Origin: Methanobacteriota archaeon | GTDB lineage: Archaea; Thermoplasmatota; Poseidoniia; Poseidoniales; Poseidoniaceae | Reading direction: 5' to 3' | Length of the DNA stretch: 7,165 nt | Assembly: GCA_002714305.1 (NCBI GenBank) | Contig: PAWY01000012.1 | Coordinates: 23,124-30,288 of the forward strand | Shown here: positions 1 to 6,514 of the stretch, one piece after another | Position numbering within the stretch: position 1 is the stretch's first letter | How the letters are laid out: each line of letters opens with the position of its first letter | Made by a program: the position numbers and the translations under genes | Notes under the pieces: model-generated | What the model was told of the DNA's origin: nothing | Seen by the model: only the letters and a program-made list of their open reading frames with translations | Database searches by the model: none

Positions 1-327
1 CTCCTTGCCACCTATGTGGTGCTCGGACGAAACAGCCAGCCCGATGGGGTCGAGACACGGGACACCTTTGCCGCCTTCGGATTGTACGGCTTTGTTCTGG
101 TTCCACTGACCTACATTGCTACGAGAATTTGGACCATACGCCACCCCGGACCCGTGGTTGGAACCGGGGATGAGGGGTCCATCAACGGTGAAATGGGCCT
201 TGTCTTGCTGATCGGTGCTGTCTCCTTCACGGTCTTTATCATCGGCCACATGATGGCATCCATGCGACTGACGGCGCTTGAACAGCGACTCGAGGCCATG
301 CAGAGCATGCACGACCGAGGTGTTTGA
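1..327 (+). CDS. ccmC: CcmC-like heme exporter, 3' end only (partial at window start)
   Basis: The frame is open from base 1 to a TGA at 325-327 and gives the last 108 residues of a membrane protein; the true start lies outside the window. CcmC is the inner-membrane protein that presents heme for loading onto CcmE during system I cytochrome c maturation. Visible residues fit its C-terminal third: an aromatic/Leu stretch ending in a Leu-Gly-Arg (1-10), a hydrophobic helix at about 23-43 with a Pro-Leu-Thr-Tyr core, then a Trp-x-x-x-His-Pro-Gly motif (W44, H48) at the place of the WWxTLHQGP motif, whose His is a heme ligand in known CcmC. A last helix covers about 65-87, followed by a charged helix rich in Leu/Glu/Arg (88-101). 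The WWD motif is expected upstream and cannot be seen. A CcmD-like gene follows one base later, which supports the call. A divergent CcmC/CcmF/CcsA-family relative is the alternative. Confidence 0.78.
   Translation, partial: LLATYVVLGRNSQPDGVETRDTFAAFGLYGFVLVPLTYIATRIWTIRHPGPVVGTGDEGSINGEMGLVLLIGAVSFTVFIIGHMMASMRLTALEQRLEAMQSMHDRGV
317..322 (+). promoter_or_regulatory. Shine-Dalgarno for the ccmD-like gene
   Basis: GAGGTG lies inside the last codons of the CcmC-like gene, six bases before the GTG at 329. It is complementary to the archaeal 16S 3' end (CACCTC) and is the reason for choosing GTG 329 over ATG 338, which would sit 15 bases away. Confidence 0.55.
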
Positions 328-328
328 T

Positions 329-496
329 GTGGAAGGGATGACGTACTTGGCCGTGGCTTACTTCGGTATGTTGGTTGCCATCGCTTTGTGGACGTGGACC
401 GTTGTCCAACGAAGTCGCCGCCTTGACGAGCGTTTGGAAGCGCTCGAGCGGGTTGGAAGCGGTGAATCTGAAGCCGTTGACAAAACCGAGGGCTAA
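329..496 (+). CDS. ccmD: CcmD-like small heme-exporter subunit
   Basis: This is a 55-residue protein with one membrane helix. CcmD helps release holo-CcmE from the CcmABC complex in system I cytochrome c maturation. The layout is typical: a short N-terminus, a Tyr-rich start to the helix (Tyr-Leu-Ala-Val-Ala-Tyr-Phe-Gly), a helix to about residue 26, then an Arg-rich turn (Gln-Arg-Ser-Arg-Arg) and a charged Leu/Glu helix. Bacterial CcmD proteins have the same Tyr-x-x-x-Ala-Tyr-x-x entry, single helix and basic tail, at similar length. The start is chosen at GTG 329 because of GAGGTG at 317-322; an ATG at 338 would give 52 residues and is the more usual codon. It begins one base after the CcmC stop, so translational coupling is likely. 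Family identity rests on pattern and position because the protein is too short for strong homology; an unrelated small membrane protein cannot be excluded. Confidence 0.68.
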   Translation: MEGMTYLAVAYFGMLVAIALWTWTVVQRSRRLDERLEALERVGSGESEAVDKTEG

Positions 497-545
497 GTCC
501 TCTCGAAGGCGTAGTCTTTCAAAGGCTTCACCGCGAGACCAGCAT

Positions 546-552
546 GGAGAGG
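546..552 (+). promoter_or_regulatory. Shine-Dalgarno for the NMD3 gene
   Basis: GGAGAGG lies upstream of the ATG at 556, with six bases between its GGAG core and that codon. It favours ATG 556 over the in-frame ATG 544, which has no good upstream motif. Confidence 0.5.
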
Positions 553-555
553 CGC

Positions 556-1635
556 ATGTCATCCCGACTTGGTGGCGAATTTTGCTTGGTCTGCGGGGCC
601 GAGCCACCCTTGTTTGGTGACCGCATGTGTGAACCTTGCTTGCGAGCGAGAACCGTGCTGGCAAAAGTCCCAGAAAACGTCCCCTGGGTTCGCTGTGCAC
701 GGTGCGGCATCGTGGAAATCGATGGGAAATGGGAAAACACCACGGAAGACGAGGTTTGGGACGAACTCTTGCACCGAAATTTAGTCGTCCATGAACAGGC
801 CGAAGACATTCAACTGGCCATGGAACCTGTCAAAGTTTCAGACCGCCACACCCTGCTTCACATCCAACTGGAGGGTGTCATCGACAATTTGCTCTTCCAG
901 GAAGAACACACCATGCGGGCCCGCATGGCCAATGGTGTGTGCCTGACGTGCACCCGTCGTGCGGGGAATTACTTCGAAGCAACCGTGCAGTTGCGCTCCA
1001 GTGCACGTCGCCTGAGCGAAGAGGAATTCACCCGTCTCCGAACAACCTTGGACGATGTCTTGGACAAGCTTTCCGACGACCCGATGTTCTTCATCACAAG
1101 CGAAGGGCCGGTGACAGGAGGCTACGATGTCGTGCTGGGGAGCAAAGGATTGGCACGAGCATGGGGCCGCCACCTCATCAATGAATACGGCGGCATGGTC
1201 ATTGAAACGAATTCAACGGTTGGTCGAAAGGACGGCGTTGATGTCACCCGCTTGACCCTGCTTTATCGAAAACCGGGCTATGAAATCGGAGACATTGTGC
1301 AGTGGCGAAACCACATCTGGCGACCTTCATCATGGACCAAGGATGGTGCGATCATGGAACGGGTGGACCGTCGTGAACGTACCGGTGCCACATGGCGGGA
1401 TTTGGAACAGGCCAAGGTGCTCGCTCAACGGCATGAATTGACCAGTGTGGACTTCATTAACGAAGATGCCTCGGTTGGAGAATTCCTTGACCCAACCACT
1501 TGGGCCATGGACCATGTTCGGCTCGCTTATGACCACACGCCCGGTCAAAAAGGTCTGCTCATGAGGCACGAAGGAACCTGGCTAGCTTTGCCATTCATGG
1601 CGGTGGATGAACCTGAAACAGTGGAGGAAGCATGA
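556..1635 (+). CDS. NMD3-family 60S/50S biogenesis protein homologue
   Basis: This is a 359-residue cytosolic protein of the NMD3 family. In eukaryotes NMD3 is the export adaptor that binds the 60S joining face; the archaeal homologues are thought to act in large-subunit maturation, probably together with aIF6. The N-terminal part shows the family's four CxxC pairs: CLVC (10-13), CEPC (25-28), CARC (47-50) and CLTC (129-132), which would bind two zinc ions. Just after the fourth is the conserved Tyr-Phe-Glu-Ala-Thr-Val-Gln-Leu-Arg block (139-147). The remainder is a mixed alpha/beta region and a C-terminal beta-rich segment beginning near the Tyr-Arg-Lys-Pro-Gly-Tyr stretch (about 236-241). 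The eukaryotic nuclear-export tail is absent, as usual in archaea. ATG 556 is chosen for its Shine-Dalgarno; ATG 544 would add four residues. The isomerase gene overlaps the stop codon, so the two are probably co-transcribed. Confidence 0.9.
   Translation: MSSRLGGEFCLVCGAEPPLFGDRMCEPCLRARTVLAKVPENVPWVRCARCGIVEIDGKWENTTEDEVWDELLHRNLVVHEQAEDIQLAMEPVKVSDRHTLLHIQLEGVIDNLLFQEEHTMRARMANGVCLTCTRRAGNYFEATVQLRSSARRLSEEEFTRLRTTLDDVLDKLSDDPMFFITSEGPVTGGYDVVLGSKGLARAWGRHLINEYGGMVIETNSTVGRKDGVDVTRLTLLYRKPGYEIGDIVQWRNHIWRPSSWTKDGAIMERVDRRERTGATWRDLEQAKVLAQRHELTSVDFINEDASVGEFLDPTTWAMDHVRLAYDHTPGQKGLLMRHEGTWLALPFMAVDEPETVEEA
1623..1627 (+). promoter_or_regulatory. Shine-Dalgarno for the isomerase gene
   Basis: GGAGG sits within the last codons of NMD3, four bases before ATG 1632 and seven before the in-frame ATG 1635. 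The second spacing is nearer the usual optimum, so the first methionine may not be used. Confidence 0.6.
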
Positions 1636-2741
1636 TGGAAGAACCCGTAGACAACACCCCCGAACCGACCCTTGTTGACCTCGCTGAACAACTGGACATG
1701 GAAGGCATGGTTGGGTTCACACAGACGTTTCATCAAGACCTTCACGATGGATTTGAAGCCATCACCGCCGAACGGTTTCCTTGGCTTGAAGACCTCAAAA
1801 AGGCACCTTGGAGCGGAGTCATCTGTCTGGGCATGGGTGGCAGCGCTGCTGGTGGCGACTTTTTGGCTGCCTTGACCGCACGGGAAGGGAAGTGTCCCGT
1901 CGTGGTTCATCGCGATTACACGCTCCCAACCTGGTTTGATGGAACTTGGCTGGTGCTCGCCACCAGCCACAGTGGCAACACCGAAGAGACCGTAGCGGCC
2001 ACGGAAGCAGCGCTGAAGATGGGAGCAACGGTGGTGGTGATTGCCACCGGTGGCCAACTGGCGGGTCTTCCCGAACTGTTCCCCAGTTGCTACCTCGTTC
2101 CCACCGTTGGAGGGCAGCCTCCACGAACGGCCTTCGGTCACATTTTCAGCCGACAAGTCGCGGTGATGGAACACCTCGGCCTCCTCCCAGCTCAATCCGC
2201 CGAAGAACGGAAAGCGATGCTGGAACGGCTTGCAGCCAACAACCAACATTTCGACGTCATCGCTCAACCCGAAGGCGACATTGCCCTGCTCGCTACGGGG
2301 CTGATGGAGCAGCCCATGGCCGTCATTGGCCCTTCAGAATTGGCCCCTGCGTTGAATCGGTTCAAGAATCAAATGAACGAGAACGCCGCCCGATTTGTGC
2401 GCATTGGCGTGGTCCCAGAGATGAACCACAACGAGAGCGTGGCATGGGGCGGCATTGGACCCGATGCCGACCCTGATGCTCCAAACCAGGCCCTTCTGGT
2501 CTTGACTTGGCCGGGCATGCATCCGAGGGTCCAACAGCGGTTGGATTGGATGGTCGCCCATGCCACCACAGAAACGGCATGGAATCTCGTCGGCGAGGGC
2601 AGTTCTCTGCTCGAGTGTTTGCTCTACCACTGTTTGGTCATGGATTGGCTTTCCATTACGTTGGCGTTTTTGCACGGCAAGGACCCTGCAGCCATTGGAC
2701 CGATCAACGCCCTCAAAGCCCACTTGAACTCCGTTCAGTAA
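1632..2741 (+). CDS. Bifunctional phosphoglucose/phosphomannose isomerase (SIS family)
   Basis: This 369-residue enzyme interconverts glucose-6-P, fructose-6-P and mannose-6-P in the cytosol, linking glycolysis/gluconeogenesis with mannose and nucleotide-sugar supply. Two SIS domains are visible. The first has the Gly-Met-Gly-Gly-Ser loop (67-71, continuing to Gly-Gly-Asp at 76), a Ser-His-Ser-Gly-Asn-Thr-Glu-Glu phosphosugar loop (112-119) and a Pro-Pro-Arg-Thr-Ala-Phe-Gly segment (163-169). The second has Asn-Glu-Asn (249-251) and Pro-Glu-Met-Asn-His-Asn-Glu (262-268). E250 and H266 are 16 residues apart, the same spacing as catalytic E203/H219 of the Pyrobaculum enzyme, and are the likely catalytic pair. 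The C-terminus carries the usual Asp-Pro...Ile-x-x-Leu-Lys ending (351-362). Length is somewhat above the roughly 300-330 residues typical of archaeal members, mostly from an N-terminal extension and a 273-285 insert. ATG 1632 overlaps the NMD3 TGA (ATGA). The stop overlaps the convergent M23 gene. Confidence 0.93.
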   Translation: MMEEPVDNTPEPTLVDLAEQLDMEGMVGFTQTFHQDLHDGFEAITAERFPWLEDLKKAPWSGVICLGMGGSAAGGDFLAALTAREGKCPVVVHRDYTLPTWFDGTWLVLATSHSGNTEETVAATEAALKMGATVVVIATGGQLAGLPELFPSCYLVPTVGGQPPRTAFGHIFSRQVAVMEHLGLLPAQSAEERKAMLERLAANNQHFDVIAQPEGDIALLATGLMEQPMAVIGPSELAPALNRFKNQMNENAARFVRIGVVPEMNHNESVAWGGIGPDADPDAPNQALLVLTWPGMHPRVQQRLDWMVAHATTETAWNLVGEGSSLLECLLYHCLVMDWLSITLAFLHGKDPAAIGPINALKAHLNSVQ

Positions 2742-3358
2742 AGCGGCCCGCAGATCAATCGTGGGTCTGGGAATTTGGCCAAAGCAACAGCACGGTCCTC
2801 TGAACAAACCACGCCAGGGAGGTCGCCTCCGACCGGTTCATCCACGGACAACTGAACATGAACGTGCGGCGGCCAGCCCCCGTTTTCACCCTCATGGCCC
2901 AGCCTGGCCAACACGGCCCCAGCGTCAAACGAATCGCCTTTCTTCCAGTGGGCAATGCTGTCCCAACTCAAGTGCCCGTAGAGCACCCAAAACTCCGAGG
3001 TTTCCTCCGCCAGCGGACCACCAACGTGAATGGGCAACGGAAGGTGATGTTTGGTGATGAGCGTCGGACCGTAAGAACCGTCCTCGTCGTTGACAGCGAC
3101 CTCAACCACCGTTCCGGAGGCAAAAGCATGGACGGGGGTGTTGACGGGAGCCCCCAAATCCAGCCCAACATGGTGGTCCCTTTTTCCCTCAAAGAGCGCT
3201 GTGGTGTACATGCCAGGTCGGCGTTCGTCGTAGCGGCCAACGGAGTACATGTAAGGCGCCTCCCATCCCTCAGGGCTCGGCCGAGAAAAATCGTGAACCC
3301 AATACGGACCATCGAACACCACGGTCGGATGGAAGGGAAAGTTCCCGCCCGAGTTCAT
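2735..3358 (-). CDS. M23/LytM-fold metallopeptidase domain protein
   Basis: This 207-residue protein has a complete set of M23 motifs: His-x-x-x-Asp (H63, D67), Leu-Tyr-Gly-His-Leu-Ser (H129) and His-x-His (H165, H167). H63, D67 and H167 would bind zinc, with H129/H165 assisting catalysis. The segment Glu-Asn-Gly-Gly-Trp-Pro-Pro-His (158-165) and the later Leu-Pro-Gly-Val...Pro-Asp-Pro (180-199) resemble, from memory, the M23 module found fused to class III aminotransferases and phosphotransferase-like domains in some bacteria, more than secreted cell-wall endopeptidases. No signal peptide or membrane segment is present, and an in-frame TGA two codons before the ATG rules out a longer N-terminus, so a cytosolic location is expected. 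Residues 1-60 (rich in Pro, Tyr, Gly) precede the domain and were not recognised. M23 enzymes usually cut peptidoglycan or glycine-rich peptides; the substrate here is unknown. GAGG lies only one base before the ATG, so the ribosome site is weak. Confidence 0.85.
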   Translation of the reverse strand: MNSGGNFPFHPTVVFDGPYWVHDFSRPSPEGWEAPYMYSVGRYDERRPGMYTTALFEGKRDHHVGLDLGAPVNTPVHAFASGTVVEVAVNDEDGSYGPTLITKHHLPLPIHVGGPLAEETSEFWVLYGHLSWDSIAHWKKGDSFDAGAVLARLGHEGENGGWPPHVHVQLSVDEPVGGDLPGVVCSEDRAVALAKFPDPRLICGPLY

Positions 3359-3382
3359 GCCTCAGCGTAAGGCCGATTCTAC
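3359..3382. promoter_or_regulatory. Divergent intergenic gap (promoters expected, none recognised)
   Basis: This 24-base gap separates the start of the minus-strand M23 gene from the TTG start of the plus-strand membrane protein gene; it would be 72 bases if the latter starts at ATG 3431. Both genes must be transcribed from in or near this stretch, so promoter elements probably lie partly inside coding sequence. I see no clear TATA box or purine-rich BRE on either strand. Confidence 0.3.
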
Positions 3383-5728
3383 TTGAGGTTTCGGAGAATC
3401 ATCAAGGCATGGTTCGGGCGTGACCCCATTATGCTCGGCAGTGCCATGGTCGTCTTGGCGCCGAGCATTCTTCCAGGATGGGCACTGAGTACGGTGCTCG
3501 ATGGAAGCAGCGATCGGTTTCGCAAAGCCCTCCTCGCCCCTGCCCTCGGCCTGCTCTTGTTCTATGGCGTCTCAGGAAGTTTGGTGTTGCTTGATGTGTG
3601 GTCGCCAATGCTGCTTGCCTTTTCGTTGCTTGGGCTCAATGCGGGAGCTTACAGGATGATTCACCAGCGCCATGAAGTCATCGCCAAACGGAGCCGGTGG
3701 CAGCTTTTGGAAGCCGCCATGCACGGCGAACTTTCCGAAGAATCAACGTCATCATCGCTCAGCAAGGAAGCAGAAATTCAGCTTGAATTTCAGCGAAACC
3801 GACCAACGTGGTTGTTTGCCGTGAGCCTCTTCATTGCCTCGACAGCCCTGCTCTCCCCCCTGTTGCAACGCCTTCCATTTGGCGTGGATTGGATTGGGTT
3901 TGCGATGCTCACCCAGCAACTGGTCTTGGAAGGAAACCTCAGCCTTCCGGGGACCAACGAGGGTTTCTGGACCTACCCCCCGGCCTACCCATCCGTCGCC
4001 GCATGGGTGGTGGAACTTACCGGAATTGATGCGGGGCAGGCGGTGTTTCAACTCGGCCATTACACCCTCTTCGTTCTGCTCTTGGGCATCATCGGAGCGA
4101 TGGACCGACACGGCGCTGGCGCTTACGCCATGTTGAGCATGGGATTGGGGCTCGGATTGTTTGCTAAAACCTTCGATTCCGGCTTCCCAAGCGTGGCCAG
4201 CCAACTCGGTTTGGTCGTGGGAATCTTGGTCCTCTTTCGCCACGCTGAACAACGGCAACGGCACCACACCCTCGGGCTTTGCTTGGCCCTCTTTTCGGTG
4301 GCATTGATTCACCCCACCGGGGCCATTTATCTGGCCCTCTTGTTGTTGAGCCACGTCTTGCATGGATTGGCCATTGACAACGAAGAGCACCGGGAACTCC
4401 TTCGAAAACTGGTCTACATCGCTTCGGCCTTCATCACGGTTGGCTTTGGTGTGGCCCTGCTCGTCATTGCCCCGAGGCTGTTCGATGAAGCGGTGTTTTC
4501 TGAATACGGTTGGCAAGGTGGACGGCCGCTGTTGGTGTACAACGGCGTGCTGTTGGCCTTTGCTGCAGCGGCAGCCTACGGTTTACGCACCACCTTGGAA
4601 GGCCGCATTGCGATCACGTGGTTTGCGCTCTTGTGGATTCTAAGCGTGGTCCATCTGGTTGAAGGATTGCGATTCATTCCTGTGCTTTCCCTCCTCTCCT
4701 ACACCTTGTATTCCATGGCGCTTCATGCCTTTCATGTCCCCCTGGCCGTGCTGGTGGCGTGGTGGTGGTCACCTCACACAGCGCTCACGCCCGTCGATGA
4801 AAAACCCGTGAAGCCATGGATTCTACCGCGCCCGGTGTCGTTGACCATGGTCGTTGCCATCGTTGTTGGTGCCTTGATGGCACAAACGGTAGCCATCAGT
4901 CTGGCTGAACACGAAGAACTGCTGGCGGTATCACCCGGAGACCTGGCGTTAAGGGAAGCCTTGGCCGACATCGATGGAGCCGTCTACACCGAAAACATGC
5001 ACTGGGGTTATGTTTGGGATGCACCAAAAAACGTAGCGATGACCTCGATTCCAACCCTTGGGCTGGTCCACATCGATTCAACTGAACACGCTGCGGCAAC
5101 GCAAGCGATGTTTTACGACAACACAACCTACTTCCTTGAACACAACATGCTTCACGCCCTGACCTCTCCGTTGGGCACCATGCAGTGGACCTTGGCCACC
5201 TCCCCGTATTGGGGGATTGAGGCCCTTGCTGACGGAGCAACGCTCTGGAGGCTTCAACCGGATGGAGACGGCAAGGTCTTGCTATTGGACGGCATCGACG
5301 AGTCGGATTGTGTCGCTTGTACGGTTCGGTTGGACCCGTGGCGGGACCACAAATTCAGGGACCCCATGGGATTGGGAGAAGACCGCCCGTTTCTGCCTGA
5401 AGGCACCGATGGTGCATTGCAAATCAAAGCACCCGATAGGGCCGCAGAGATGTGCCTCATTTACGAAATCATTGGGTCGACGGGCGGTTTTTACCTCCAG
5501 GCTTCCACAGGGCTCGAGCGACCTTACCACGGCCTGCGAACGGATGCGGGATACCATCAAGCCTGTTTCGCGGTTGAGAATGGAAGCGCCTTGACCGAGG
5601 TGACCTTTGAGTGGGACCGTTCATCGCCAGACCGATGGCTCAACCCCTTGGGTCTGTCCGGCCGGGACACGGTGTTGTTTGACCGAACCGGCGTCAAACT
5701 CCAATGGTTGACTTGGTCGACCGTCTGA
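3383..5728 (+). CDS. Polytopic membrane protein, GT-C glycosyltransferase-like, with C-terminal ectodomain
   Basis: This 781-residue protein has roughly 13-14 predicted membrane helices between residues 16 and 507, then about 270 soluble residues likely outside the cell. The opening (hydrophobic helix, Pro-Gly-Trp-Ala-Leu, basic loop, long helix pair at 48-92) resembles DUF6541-type and other large GT-C-like proteins. A serine- and charge-rich loop (about 92-140) precedes helix four; after that helix come Asp169-Trp170, placed like the acidic residue of GT-C first loops, and Tyr-Pro-Pro-Ala-Tyr-Pro (198-203). Together these suggest a transferase using a lipid-linked sugar, but no family was firmly recognised. 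The ectodomain ends in a beta-rich module with four cysteines (C643, C646, C691, C728), which could form disulfides or bind metal, and it carries sequons N580-T-T and N733-G-S. The start is uncertain: TTG 3383 gives a basic N-terminus but poor Shine-Dalgarno; ATG 3431 is the alternative. A GT2 gene follows 42 bases later (15 bases if that gene starts at ATG 5744). Confidence 0.72.
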   Translation: MRFRRIIKAWFGRDPIMLGSAMVVLAPSILPGWALSTVLDGSSDRFRKALLAPALGLLLFYGVSGSLVLLDVWSPMLLAFSLLGLNAGAYRMIHQRHEVIAKRSRWQLLEAAMHGELSEESTSSSLSKEAEIQLEFQRNRPTWLFAVSLFIASTALLSPLLQRLPFGVDWIGFAMLTQQLVLEGNLSLPGTNEGFWTYPPAYPSVAAWVVELTGIDAGQAVFQLGHYTLFVLLLGIIGAMDRHGAGAYAMLSMGLGLGLFAKTFDSGFPSVASQLGLVVGILVLFRHAEQRQRHHTLGLCLALFSVALIHPTGAIYLALLLLSHVLHGLAIDNEEHRELLRKLVYIASAFITVGFGVALLVIAPRLFDEAVFSEYGWQGGRPLLVYNGVLLAFAAAAAYGLRTTLEGRIAITWFALLWILSVVHLVEGLRFIPVLSLLSYTLYSMALHAFHVPLAVLVAWWWSPHTALTPVDEKPVKPWILPRPVSLTMVVAIVVGALMAQTVAISLAEHEELLAVSPGDLALREALADIDGAVYTENMHWGYVWDAPKNVAMTSIPTLGLVHIDSTEHAAATQAMFYDNTTYFLEHNMLHALTSPLGTMQWTLATSPYWGIEALADGATLWRLQPDGDGKVLLLDGIDESDCVACTVRLDPWRDHKFRDPMGLGEDRPFLPEGTDGALQIKAPDRAAEMCLIYEIIGSTGGFYLQASTGLERPYHGLRTDAGYHQACFAVENGSALTEVTFEWDRSSPDRWLNPLGLSGRDTVLFDRTGVKLQWLTWSTV

Positions 5729-5750
5729 AGAACGGCAAATACCATGTGCA

Positions 5751-5756
5751 GGGAGG
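5751..5756 (+). promoter_or_regulatory. Possible Shine-Dalgarno for the GT2 gene
   Basis: GGGAGG is the only strong match between the two genes. It lies 14 bases before ATG 5771, which is long, and just after ATG 5744, which it cannot serve. It weakly favours ATG 5771. Confidence 0.35.
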
Positions 5757-5770
5757 CCACCCCAACCCCC

Positions 5771-6472
5771 ATGGAACACCTTGTTGTTCTGCTTCCAGTG
5801 CTCAACGAAGCGTTGGGGTTGGCGTGGGTATTGGAGCGAATCCCCTACGCGAAACTTGAGGCCATGGGTTACAAGACGACCGTGTTGGTCATGGACGGCC
5901 ACAGCACCGACGCCACGTCCACGGTGGCCGACGAGTACGGCGTGCTGTTTGTTGACCAGGATGACACGGGCAAAGGCAGTGCCATCCGGCACGGTTTCCG
6001 TGAAGCGGTTGAACTCGAGGCGGACGTCGTCATCATGTTGGATGCCGACGGCACCTACGCTCCCGAAGAAATGACCGTGCTCTTGCGAGCACTTGACGAC
6101 CATCAGGTCGTGATCGGCGACCGGCTGAATGGCCAGATTGCCCCTGAGGCGATGACGAGGTTGAACTTCATTGGAAACCATCTCCTCACGTGGTTTGCTA
6201 CGGCCCTGTTCGGCGCAACAACCGCCGACGTATGTTCGGGTTACTGGGCCTTTCGTCGGGAAACCATTCACGCCCTCCAACTCAACAGCCAATCCTTCGA
6301 AATTGAAGCAGAGATGTTTGCAAGCATGGTTCACCAAGGCGTAGTGTTTGGATTTGTTCCCATCAGTTATGGCCCCCGAATCGGCGAGGCAAAACTTGGC
6401 TCAACAGCGGACGGTTGGCGTATTTTACGCAAACTCATCACGCGCCGAATCTTTCCCGTGCCGCAGTTGTAG
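5771..6472 (+). CDS. Family 2 glycosyltransferase, dolichyl-phosphate-sugar synthase type
   Basis: This 233-residue GT-A-fold enzyme probably moves a sugar from a nucleotide donor to dolichyl phosphate on the cytoplasmic membrane face. Motifs in order: an N-terminal beta strand ending Leu-Pro-Val-Leu-Asn-Glu (8-13); Asp-Gly-His-Ser-Thr-Asp (42-47) for nucleotide binding; Gly-Lys-Gly-Ser-Ala-Ile-Arg (67-73); the metal-binding Asp-Ala-Asp-Gly-Thr-Tyr (91-96); Gly-Asp-Arg (116-118); Asn-x-x-Gly-Asn (132-136); and Asp-Val-Cys-Ser-Gly-Tyr (153-158) followed by a Phe-Glu-Ile-Glu-Ala-Glu-Met stretch. This order is typical of DPM1/AglJ-like archaeal enzymes. No C-terminal membrane helices are present, so it would be peripheral. 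Donor sugar cannot be read from the sequence. ATG 5771 matches the usual family N-terminus; the in-frame ATG 5744 would add nine residues without a Shine-Dalgarno. Position directly after the GT-C-like gene suggests a shared glycan pathway. Confidence 0.88.
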   Translation: MEHLVVLLPVLNEALGLAWVLERIPYAKLEAMGYKTTVLVMDGHSTDATSTVADEYGVLFVDQDDTGKGSAIRHGFREAVELEADVVIMLDADGTYAPEEMTVLLRALDDHQVVIGDRLNGQIAPEAMTRLNFIGNHLLTWFATALFGATTADVCSGYWAFRRETIHALQLNSQSFEIEAEMFASMVHQGVVFGFVPISYGPRIGEAKLGSTADGWRILRKLITRRIFPVPQL

Positions 6473-6502
6473 GCCTTGCCAAGCACTCAAAACCAACGAA
6501 CC

Positions 6503-6509
6503 GGTGGGG
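6503..6509 (+). promoter_or_regulatory. Possible Shine-Dalgarno for asd
   Basis: GGTGGGG lies five bases before ATG 6515. It matches the GGUG part of the archaeal ribosome-binding consensus only moderately. Confidence 0.35.
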
Positions 6510-6514
6510 CCACC

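Noticed and set aside
327..341. ATG overlapping the CcmC-like stop (TGATG) as a coupled start
   Set aside because: That frame reaches a TGA after four codons; the CcmD-like protein is in the frame of GTG 329/ATG 338.
497..555. Possible terminator or promoter between the ccmD-like gene and NMD3
   Set aside because: No T-run, convincing hairpin or TATA-like element was found in this 59-base gap.
1545..2267. 240-codon open frame on the minus strand
   Set aside because: It lies opposite the well-supported isomerase, shows no recognisable domain, and its composition is that of an antisense shadow.
2858..3370. 170-codon open frame on the plus strand
   Set aside because: It is the complement of the M23 gene, whose zinc motifs are intact; the plus-strand product is Arg/Pro-rich with no motif.
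3752..4516. 254-codon open frame on the minus strand
   Set aside because: It is antisense to the membrane helices of the GT-C-like protein; its Gln/His/Glu-rich product is typical of reversed hydrophobic coding sequence.
5621..6337. 238-codon open frame on the minus strand
   Set aside because: It is antisense to the GT2 gene, which has all family motifs in order.
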